Source: Eumeta japonica (taxonomy: Eukaryota > Arthropoda > Insecta > Lepidoptera > Psychidae). From it: a DNA stretch of 64,000 bases. The position numbers and the translations under genes are program-made. How positions within the stretch are numbered: position 1 is the stretch's first letter; every line of letters begins with the position of its first letter. Shown piece after piece: positions 54,765-64,000 of the stretch. Location of the stretch: assembly GCA_005406025.1 (NCBI GenBank), contig BGZK01001552.1, positions 1 to 64,000 of the forward strand, written 5' to 3'. The notes under the pieces were generated by a model that saw nothing but the letters and a program-made list of their open reading frames with translations, was not told the origin of the DNA and did no database searches.

Positions 54765-57572
54765 ATATTGATTACACTGCATTTTGCACCTGAAACTTCT
54801 AATGTAGAAAAGGCTCAACTTCGATTGGCAACTGCAGCGGAAGGAACTACACCTTGTCAAGAAATAGACAATCAGTAGGCAATAACCACAAAGATTCGCC
54901 TTCAATCTCCTTCTGTAGCTGGTTTGGAAGCAACTTTGGCTGATCATAGAAAAACTCTTTTGGCATTAAATTTGACATATCAGCCACTTGTAGTATACAT
55001 CGGGGAAACTGTGTCATCAATTAAGATATGTATGATGATTACAAAAAACACATATGAGTTCCGAACACTAATTACTACTGTTGACACAGCATTTAGAATT
55101 TTTCATGCTACTGCCTCTGAATACCCTCTATCAGCTCATGTTATTTTATTTTTTATTCCAAATGCTTTTTTTCAATATTGAAACACGATATGACCAGCAT
55201 ATCTTTGAATCTGACAGAATATTCCCCGTTGATACTGGTCTAAGGGAAAGATGTTAACTTGCAATACAGGTTAGTCACAATTTTTTTCTATAGTTGTAAA
55301 AACATGTTATATAAGTGTGGACAGCGTGGCTGTGACAGACAATTCACCTATTTAGATGCATTGCAAATTAAAGCTTATTTCAAAACCACCTATAAATTTT
55401 CAATCAGTAACTGGTAATGTAACCACTGTGAATAATTGCCAAGATATTAATGTTGCATTTATTATGGAAAAAAGAGGAAACACCTGGTATTGATGCTACT
55501 AACAAACTTGTCCAACATACTTCACAGTTTAATTTCTCATATGTGGCAACTCGTTCGACAGTTCAGTTAGTAGTTAATGGTTTGAATTCCTGTAATGCTG
55601 ATCTCTCTGAACTGATAAAGGTTAGAATGAAATCTCATGTAGCATTTGGAAATAACACCAATATGCATGTCATTCTGAAAATGGTAAAATATAGCTTGTT
55701 TCCTATTAAGTCTAAATTTAAGAGAAGGCAGCTGCTTTCTTGTTTAGGAACTTATAAAGCTCCAATGGATGTAGTTCTAGATTATTTTAGAGACACAGAA
55801 ATGAGGTTTGGACAATATTGTTTAAATCAAAACCGTGTACTATGGAAGTGATAGCATAACGATATGTTTTCGAGCATTTTTTTTTATAGAAACTATCTGA
55901 AAAGAAACCATGGACTATTTAAACCACCTCGAAGAAAGTTGGAAAGAGAGCGGAGAATCTGAGGAAGTAACTAGTTGTATTGAAAATGTAATGCAGAGAT
56001 CAGTATGGCAGAAAAATGTTGGTGCTTCTTCAAGTTTGGTTTTGCATCTCGTCGTTTTTTATTATGATTTTGAAGTCTGCAATCCTAAATTGGGAGGCTT
56101 TTATGTATTTGTTGCTGCATTGCCTCTACGCGTAATTTCTCAATTAATTCATATCTTCTGTTTAGTTATAAGTCATTCTTTTGATAGGAATACATTTAGC
56201 AAAAAAAAAAAAAAACAAATTTCAGCCTGCGATTACTGAAGTTAATTATTTGCAAAAAACAGGTATTGTTATTGATAGGGCCTTTAAGGGATCTTAAAGT
56301 TTAGCTTTATTTGTTTAGCAGGAGACAGTTTAAGATTAAACTCGATTTTGGGACTTACAGAAAATTTTGAGGCAAATTATTACTGTAGAATTTGTAATGC
56401 AGATAAGAAAACAATGCAAAATATGATGCTTGAAGACAGTACTTTCTTACAAACAAATCCTCCTACGCCATTCGATTGGAGTTCAAAGATGTCTCCAAAA
56501 CTGTAATTAAGCAAAAATGCTGTTAGCACGAACTTAATGATTTTGATCTCTGTGTCAATGTTGCTGTAGATATTATGCATGACTTTTTAGTAAGTATAGC
56601 TCCCTGTGTCATTACATTTTAATCAATTATTATATTTCTTAGTCTCTTCCTCATGTAGATACATTGAAAGGGAAGTTGCGTTCTTTCAATTATGATTGAG
56701 ATTCAGGCTCAAAACCAACAACTCTTTTTTATGCAACAAAGAATTTAAATTAAAAACTTCTACAATTGAAATGCAAACATTAATTAGGTATTTTAAACTT
56801 ACAATGCGTTATTATATTCCCTTTGGAGATGAAGTTTGGGAACTATGTTTGTCTATGCGCAAAATATTTGAGCGGCTAATGATATAGGGTATATATTGAT
56901 ACAGTTGAACAGTTAAAATACTTAATCGGTGACTTTGATCAGTTATATTGTAAGTTTGCAGGTAAAGGTTTAATATCAGTATCATTTTCTTACACACTAC
57001 CCTTCAATGCTTCTGAACTTTGGACCATTACGTCATATGTGACCTATGAGATTTGAAAGCAAATACAGGCTGTCAAAAATAGCTGCTGCAGTATTTTGTA
57101 ATAGGCGTAACATTTGCAAATCATTGTCAATTAAAAATCTACTTGTTCTCAATCATTTCTTTGTGACTAAAAATTTTTCACCTAGTTTGAATGTGGGAAA
57201 AAAGTCTGCTATCTAAAATCAAACATTCAATGTAGATTTCAATGTTTCAATTTCATTTTCTATGCCCTGGATGAAACTCATAGATATTTTGAGGTAAGGT
57301 TCAGATGTGGTTACATTAGATATTTCTAATAAAACATGCTTGCCGATTTTTCCAATGTAATTATAGAAACAATTCTGCTTACAGAAAACGAGATATATTT
57401 CTCGTATCTGTCATTTGATACCATACGTTTTGGTGAATATTATTATACATTTGAGGTAACTCGCACTACCGAGATTCATTGTTATTCTGTGAAAATTTTA
57501 CTTGCGCCTTATCACAATACCCTTACAGTAAATAGAAATTCAAGTTTCCTTATTACACTGCGTTGGCCATAA
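54765..57572 (+). mobile_element. Decayed copy of an unnamed transposon-like two-ORF gene family
   Basis: ORF 1 debris (54924-55240) ends in the 'YPLSA ... LFFIPNAFFQY' block. ORF 2 begins at ATG 55305 with a C2H2-like YKCGQRGCDRQFTY. It continues through RSTVQLVV (55555), KRRQLLSCLGTYKAP, VVFYYDFEVCNPK and LGGFYVF (56040-56115), GDSLRLNSILGL (56321), ANYYCRICNADK, VNVAVDIMHDFL (56551-56590), and MRFESKYRLSKIAAAVFCN (57046). The order and spacing match proteins scattered through cnidarian, fish, aphid and moth genomes and annotated only as uncharacterised. At least four frameshifts or stops break it. Some gaps (56591-56640, with GTAAGT ... TTTCTTAG) could be introns. Confidence 0.7.
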
Positions 57573-59285
57573 AATGATGTTAAAATGAAATGCATTACAT
57601 TTTTTTGCCAATTTTTGTCGATCATACTAGTACAATTGCATCTTTCATACATCTTTATCTAACAAAATTTTTCCTTTTAAAAAACTTATTATATGAATAT
57701 ATATGTATATAAGTGGATTGCGTGATTAATCTTGTATTAAATCAATTGTTTGTTACATGCTTGGGAAATTTAATAATAATATGAGAAAAGCTTTTTAAAG
57801 AGTCTAATTTCTAGGAATAAGTAAAACTTTTCTCTGTATCTCTTTAGTTTAATAGATATTTAAATCAAACATTTCAGTTGTTGCAATATGTTCTAGTATA
57901 AGAACTCTTATTTATTGCATTGTATAGATGAAATATTTTTTAACAAATTATTTTGCTTATTTTCCCTGGAGTAACACTGTCAATGTAGTATTTCTATAAT
58001 TATCCTTCACATTTACCTGATATGCGTTTTATATATTAATTTTTACGAACATTTGTACTTTACTGTACGAGATTCACAACACACTCGTGCATTTAAGAAT
58101 TCTATTATTTTTGCGTTAAAAATAAACTTTTACTTGATTTTACGGGTACATTTTATTTCTCGTATAAGAAGTATCAGAAGGCTTTTGTCAAAGTTGTGTT
58201 TAAACCTTCCGAGTCCTTTTATAGAAAAAAGTATGGAATGTAAATTGCTTAGATTTATAAAATGAAATTTTCTTTTGTCCTTGGTACAAGATGATGAGAT
58301 ATTCACACAATGTGATTTTGATATTGTACCTATTGAAGACAGGAGTTCCTTCTCTGTTACTTTGTTTACTATAGTTTACCTCTCGATCAGTATGAAATTA
58401 TAATCATCATTGTTTCCATCATTTATTTTAATTTTTTTGCATCATAATTTGCTTTTATACTGTTTTGTACTCCTTTTGTTTTGGTTCATTATCTATTTTT
58501 TATGTGTTTATAAGATAAGACATTAATATTATAAACATTAAAGTGGTAGTCCATTTCAGTGTTAAAATGACTAAAATACAGTGTGGCATTTATTTCATCG
58601 CTGTAAGGAGTACATGATATAAAAAGACGGGTATTTTTTTGATGTACGTTTTTTCATTGCCATTTTATATAACTAATTATTATTTAAAATTTATATTAAT
58701 ATTAAATCTTATTTTCTTGAAATATAAGTTTTTAATTGATATATTTAATTTTTCTCGAATAACCGTATCTACTAGATAGTTGCCCCAAGTCGAATTGTAT
58801 ATGTATACTTTTCAGATTTTATTGTTTAAGTTACATTTCTAAAAAAGCCGCCAATCAAATGTTCAATGATAGTAAAGTATAATTACGCATTTTTTTTTTA
58901 ATCCGATTCTATTTTGTTTCTTAGCTCTATTAACATTCCCCTATTTGTCGCTCTTTACGGTTCCAAATATTTCTCTTTACCTACAGTGTGATCTTACAAA
59001 TTTTAGTAAATATGCCTTACTATGGACGACAATGTAGTCCTCTGATACAATTATGCTGGTCACATCTCGTGGTCCATTTATTTCAGTCAGAATCTATTTT
59101 TTTGGGCAAAAATACTAGGTTAGTGTTTTTGATCGCAATTTTTTTGATCTCAAACCGAACAAAAGGTTTTATGCCTAACGACAGATGGTATACGCCTGTA
59201 TTAAGGCGTTGTCTGCCTTTCCTCGGAATCAATAAGCTCTTACGGAACCCTCAGAGTGCGAGTTCTATTGGCACTTATCCAGTTT
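57573..59285. other. No gene recognised; repeat tail at 59200
   Basis: Very AT-rich. 59220-59285 has the 'cggaaccctcagagtgcgag ... ggcacttatccag' tail of a common lepidopteran repeat. The 103-codon plus frame at 58988-59299 runs through it and is not called. Confidence 0.4.
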
Positions 59286-59291
59286 TTTTTT

Positions 59292-59297
59292 TTTATT
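59292..59297 (-). promoter_or_regulatory. Polyadenylation signal of the secreted peptide candidate
   Basis: AATAAA on the minus strand, directly followed by a run of A. Such a run could be a genomic trace of a poly(A) tail from retroposition. Confidence 0.4.
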
Positions 59298-59369
59298 AAT
59301 AAAACACAAAAGGAACTAGTGATACAATTTTAATGACCGCTAAAAACAGTTTTATAACACTTTAACACA

Positions 59370-59582
59370 TCAGGATGTCGGCATACACCAGTCACCGATC
59401 CTTACGAATCCAATCGGACAAGTGACCATCACGCCAATTCTGTCTTCGATACTCGGTAAAATTGTGGTGGTAGTCGAGAGATAGTCCGTTTTCCGATTAC
59501 TGCTCTCCGTATTGTACACAAAACACAATAACAATAACATAATTCTGACTATATCGTAAAAAGAGGCCATTTCGTCTCGCAA
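59370..59582 (-). CDS. Candidate small secreted peptide gene (single exon)
   Basis: A 70-codon frame, MRDEMASFYDIVRIMLLLLC ... to stop at 59370. From either Met 1 or the better placed Met 5 (59570), an uncharged IMLLLLCFVY core makes a signal peptide likely, with cleavage near NTESSN. The predicted mature part is about 45 residues and ends in VTCPIGFVRIGDWCMPTS, one cysteine pair ten residues apart, as in several families of insect secreted peptides. A TATA-like TATAAT (minus strand, 59656-59651) lies about 70 nt upstream, and AATAAA (59297-59292) lies 73 nt past the stop. I do not recognise the exact family. The lack of introns and the A-run after AATAAA leave a retrocopy possible. Confidence 0.5.
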   Translation of the reverse strand: MRDEMASFYDIVRIMLLLLCFVYNTESSNRKTDYLSTTTTILPSIEDRIGVMVTCPIGFVRIGDWCMPTS

Positions 59583-59699
59583 TCGTAACGCGACTGTCTA
59601 AGACTTCACGTACATCGAGTCGCTCTTAAGCGATAACCCCTTCAAGATAAATTATATGTTTTTATGCGTATAATGCAATTAAACTTGTTTAATATAGTA

Positions 59700-62600
59700 A
59701 ACGTGAGCTCGGTAAACACAAATACAAATAGGTATGTGCGATGTAAAATATTTCTATGAATAAAATTCTCAACACGAAACGATGCTTTAAATGTCCTTAA
59801 TCACAATTATTCTGTCTATCTGACCCTTTACGAGACATGAGCCTTCATCTTGTCTTACAGGACTTAATTTGTGAAGCTTTGTAATCAGGCACTATAAATA
59901 TTATTTACATGTGTATTTTTGTTGCAATGTCAGGTTTTATTTATCCTACTGTTGGAGCATAGCTACTCATAATCTTTTTTTTTGTATTGAAGGGCTATTC
60001 ATGTGTATACAAGTATATAACAGAAGAAAAATAATTTCACTGTTTATATATTCAAGAAAAAAACTAGAAAGAATAATGATGTTTCTTCTGGAGATAAACT
60101 CTAACGCTTTGTTCCTAAAAGTATTAATTTAAATGTGAATGCATTTGATGTAGCTTATTAAAAAAAAAATACATATCCACTAAGATACTGGGAATTTTTT
60201 TCTCTATCTCGACTATTATTTTTATAAAGATTATGCTGTTAAAAGAGCGGAGATAGGAAAGAAATTTTTTCAATGATATCTCAAATTTTTTCCGATCAAA
60301 TTATATATTCCATTATATTACTAATTTTTATCGCTTGGAACATATTGAAAACAATTAAATTACAATGATTTATTGGTGGAGTAATTAGTTAATTATTAAA
60401 AAATAATTGGTTAGTAATTGAGAACTGTCGATGGGTACATTTACTTACATAAGCTTTATTAATTTTGTAGTTATACCTACATGACTCTACTATAAGGAAT
60501 ATTACACAGTTACTATCAGTTATTGGTCATAATTCGAAATTATGGATCTATATAAAAAAGTATGCTTAAAGCAAGCCTTTGTTTAATTAATGAACTGAAA
60601 AGATAAAAACTATTTGAATTTTGAAAAAATCATATTGAATATTTTATTTATGTATTCTTCTTCTGTTTACCGCCATGTCTATGTAATTTAATCGATTGCA
60701 ATATGTTTTTATAGGAAATATACATCATAGTATGTTTACAAGGGTATGCATTATTTTTAATTAACAGGAAAAAAATAGAAGAAGGGATTATTATACACCC
60801 TAAAAATAAATACAATATTTAATATTTGAATATTTTAAGCTTTACTTATTAATAATATGTTCTGCATATCATTGTTTATCGTAATTTAAAGAAATTAAAA
60901 CGATATCATTTAACTCCTATTTTAGGATTTAAGTTTACCTATTAATTTTTTTTTTAAATGAAAATTCCTATAGAACGCTTGGTTTATATAAATTGCCATC
61001 CAACCATATAAAATATTACGATAAAAATTAGAGACAATGTTTTATACATAAAATTAAATACCTTATACCTGAAAAAAAAAAGGAATAGGAATTTAAACAT
61101 AAATCTGTTCCCATATTATTTTGAACTAAATGTTTAAAGCTTATAAAGAGTAATGTGTTACATGTTAATTGTAAACATAGTGCAATTGCAAATCTTACGT
61201 TAGTTCGTTGGTCGGTACGGAACCCTCAATGCAGAAGTCAAACGCTCACCTTTGATTATTTATTTTTATCTGTTATGGATATTATTTGATTATACTATTC
61301 AAAGAATCCTAAATGGCTGTTGGAATGCATTAAAACAAGAGTCGGAGAATGGTATTTATCACGAAGTTGAGAACTTATCGTCCACGTGTCCGCTATACCA
61401 GTATAGCGACTTAATTATATTTGAATATATAGAATTACATTGTATTGAGTCCAAAAGAGACGTTTAAAGTGCAGTGCGGTAATTATTTGCAACTTAGCCT
61501 AAGAAATGGTTTTAACAAGGTTTCAGGTAAACGTTGGGTTAAGGTCGTAGAATACGATTGGCAATATTTAGAATATTAAGGTCTTCTTTTATATGATTAC
61601 TTAATAAACAAAGCCAACATTAAACGGATATAGTTTACATGAGAGAACTTAATAATAATAATAAACAGTCACATGCATTTAATTTCATTTCAACCCACTG
61701 TTTCGTAATAGACAAAAATAATAATTTTCCTCCGTATATAGACATGTTTTTACTCATTACCGAAAATAAAACAAATATTATATTATAAAAATTTAATATA
61801 CCTAAAGCGACTTTCCAGATATTTGAGGTAATCATGCAGAATATGTCATGCAATACATTTAAAACTCGGTAAATACCAACTTCCTACTCTTTCGTAGTTG
61901 ACGGGACAAAAATACGACCTTATTGAAGACCCGGTGAAACTCGGTCTTCAATCGTCAGCAAGGGCACTGTGGTTCTCATTCTGAAGGAGGCTCCTCTGAT
62001 TCAATCTTCTTTACCGTAGACAAATAACTCTGCCAGTTACACAGTTAATCCAACCAAGAGAATTTTGATCTTATTGTTTATGCAGTCGATTTATGTCGGC
62101 ACGAATCATCGTGCATCAACGTATAATGTCCCAAAGACATGAGCAGCCAACAAAATTTTATTTTTAGATATTAAAGGAAAACTATAATTATTGCTGTAAC
62201 TTCAGTGGCGCAGGTGAATAAAAACTGATACATTTTAAATGTCCTTTTCAGTAAACGTTTGCTTGGAGCATGTGTCAGTCAACGTGAAACATGCAACCCA
62301 CTGCTGCCCTTCGAATTTGTTCTTTCACTACGAATTCCTATGTAACGGACTGAATATTTATTTACTCGAGAATATTGAAAAATATTGAACACCTAAGCGA
62401 GCGTTAATAGTTTATTCATATTAGCCCCCTAATAGTTATATTGTTATTTTTAAGTACCTTTCATGCCAACTAGGCACAACCTCAGGAATATGCAATCACA
62501 TCCACCAGGGCGTAAGGAGTGTTAAAACAACCGACAGATGCGCTCCCAACCGTCTCATGTAACATGCAATCATGCATTAGACAATACTCTAAAGGTGTCC

Positions 62601-63780
62601 TTTATCATGTTAAAGGCTTCTTTCATAAGTGCGGAAAATTAAGTCACGGAGAATAAAAATAAATGGAAGAGAGAACTAACCTGCTTGTGAATTAAAGTGA
62701 AATGACAAGGTCATTGATGGAAAATGTAGTTTCAAGTGAAATTGAAGTATATGTTTGTGATTACAAAATAAATTTATTCCTAGAATTTATTTTACAAAAG
62801 TACAAATTCACAAAACACAAAAAAAAACAACGCTTAGATAATTTACTTATATCCGTAAATATCTCATTTCATAATTTCAATTTAATACGTTTTCCACTTT
62901 AGTTTGTTGAGAGAGGATTAAAAAGTAGATAAATACAATTATTTTATTGTATTTGAAGGCATTGGTTTGATGTTCCCCTATCGGATTATGAGGCGTAATC
63001 AGGATCTTCATCAACGACCCACTTATAAACTTTAATTTTCCCTTTATTCCAGCCACACTAATAATACAATAACTTTATAATAGCGAAACTTTTTTGATGT
63101 CCACACTTTTAGTTTGTATCTAATCTCATATCACTTATTTTTTAAGTACCAAGCAATTTTTGCTTTTAAAATTCAAATCAATCCATCATCTAGTTAATTA
63201 AAATTTAGACTATATATCATTATAATATTTAAATGTTTTGCGATTGCCTGAATTCATTTAGAAATTGCTATACAATGGATATATAATCTTCGTACGAACA
63301 GTCTGGATCATATTTCTGATGATGCTTATTCTATCGGATGCAAGTGAAAATACTTGAAACCTCTGTAATTTTCACACTATTCGTATTACAATAATCGTCT
63401 AATAAAAGATAGGAAAAAATATTTAATACAAATTCAATGAATATATCAATTAATCTGTTTTTCTTTTTTACTTACATAATTAGTATCTGTTGTATGCGAA
63501 CATTATAATATTTAATATTTTTTAAAAGAAAAAATAATGTAACTTACTATATTAATACCATACTATGGAACTGTTTGTTCCTGTGCTTTATTTCTATGAT
63601 TTTGGATTCTAGAAGGATTTCCAGTAGGATTGAGAGCAACAGTTTCCTAATCTTTTCTAACCACTCGGACAAAAACTTACATAAAGCAGTTGTCGAGAAT
63701 TTTTTGTAGAACTGATTGTATCATGGTAGCTTATTATTGTAGGCCATAATTTCTGATGACACCGGTTTTTGTCATCCTAA
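59700..63780. other. No gene recognised apart from a short repeat
   Basis: AT-rich. 61215-61240 has the 'acggaaccctcaatgcagaa' repeat tail. 61922-61951 holds a 9-bp hairpin (attgaagac / gtcttcaat). Confidence 0.4.
62284..62582. mobile_element. Short non-coding repeat, fullest single copy
   Basis: Runs from 'aacatgcaacccactgctgc' to 'aacatgcaatcatgcattag' and shares the internal 'tttcatgccaactaggcaca' and 'cacatccaccaggg' blocks with the inverted pair at 47012-47490. The ends are inverted versions of one another (gcatgt/acatgc-rich), so it may be a MITE. Confidence 0.6.
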
Positions 63781-63873
63781 GTCATAATAAAAGAACGGCG
63801 CACACGCACAAAAGTACTGGACACTTCAATTGTAACACTAAATTATGTTCGATTCGTCTCAACCCGATATCGT

Positions 63874-63960
63874 ATGATGCTGTGCCTATTGGTAAATATT
63901 TTCATAACAGTGCTGTTAACCGATAACCTCTATGCAATACGTCAGTCTGTAGATATCTTG
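63874..63960 (+). CDS. Candidate first coding exon of a secreted or membrane protein gene (runs off the window)
   Basis: ATG at 63874 opens MMLCLLVNIFITVLLTDNLY and then AIRQSVDIL, 29 codons ending exactly at a consensus donor GTGAGT (63961). The first 21 residues form a good signal peptide (hydrophobic LCLLVNIFITVLL, cleavage likely after LYA). Without splicing the frame stops at TAG five codons later. The upstream AATAAAA near 63787 is a possible TATA-like element. The rest of the gene would lie beyond 64000, so the family cannot be named. Confidence 0.45.
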
Positions 63961-64000
63961 GTGAGTACATTTGTGTAGGAAAGAATTGCACGAGGAAGAT

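Noticed and set aside
55910..56239. Plus frame of 109 codons as an independent gene
   Set aside because: It is one fragment of the decayed two-ORF family at 54765-57572, frameshifted against its neighbours.
58988..59299. Plus frame of 103 codons
   Set aside because: It runs into the common 'cggaaccct' repeat tail and a T-run; no domain.
1..64000. CRISPR arrays, operons, prophage or bacterial replication features
   Set aside because: No regularly spaced identical repeats and no prokaryotic gene organisation; introns and insect repeats show eukaryotic DNA.

Overview
This window is nuclear DNA of an insect, most probably a moth or butterfly. It is AT-rich and intron-rich, with no operons, ribosome-binding sites or compact gene packing. 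It carries repeat tails familiar from Lepidoptera: the 'ggcaacgcacctgtgac ... gctcgtttgccccttа'-type tail near 4.4, 13.3, 17.3, 40.0 and 49.3 kb, the 'acggaaccct' tail near 29.1, 59.2 and 61.2 kb, a LINE tail at 15.3-15.8 kb, and a tRNA-headed SINE. Most of the long open frames here are chance or antisense frames. The real coding content was found by joining short exons across splice sites.

The centre of the window is a direct segmental duplication. Copy 1 spans about 9.34-28.66 kb and copy 2 about 33.55-47.95 kb. Each copy holds a minus-strand gene for a CRAL-TRIO (Sec14-like, alpha-tocopherol-transfer-protein-like) lipid-binding protein. Copy 1 keeps six exons with matching splice phases (26354 down to 10159, 330 codons), but has an in-frame TAG at codon 270, right after the conserved YGG that closes the lipid-binding domain. 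Copy 2 is a clear pseudogene. Exon 1 has lost its ATG and carries two stops, exons 2-4 are gone with LINE debris in their place, yet exons 5 and 6 are still open. Because gene 2 lies upstream of gene 1 on the minus strand, ordinary cis-splicing cannot use its intact exon 5 to repair gene 1.

Comparing the copies dates many insertions, because each copy serves as the empty-site control for the other. Copy 1 alone has a foldback MITE with an 8-bp target duplication (11662-12063). Copy 2 alone has a hAT element (35257-37319), a solo LTR with a perfect 5-bp duplication (38200-38841), an older relative of that LTR (43841-44529), a mariner remnant (46225-47011) and a head-to-head inverted pair of a short repeat (47012-47490). 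Against this background of drift, three non-exonic blocks are unexpectedly conserved: 112 bp identical in intron 5, a repeat-derived block beside exon 5, and 60 identical bp upstream of exon 1.

Outside the duplication the window is mainly transposon debris: mariner (8.64 kb), a ZBED/GTF2IRD2-like hAT fragment (31.8 kb), a Ty3/gypsy integrase remnant (32.7-33.5 kb), dispersed repeats at 0.9-1.8 and 48.3-49.1 kb, and a 2.8-kb decayed copy of an unnamed transposon-like gene family (54.77-57.57 kb). Two small candidate genes for secreted products are proposed: an intronless peptide gene on the minus strand at 59370-59582, and the first coding exon of a plus-strand gene that runs off the right edge (63874-63960). 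All identity statements are by-eye comparisons, and no database search was possible.
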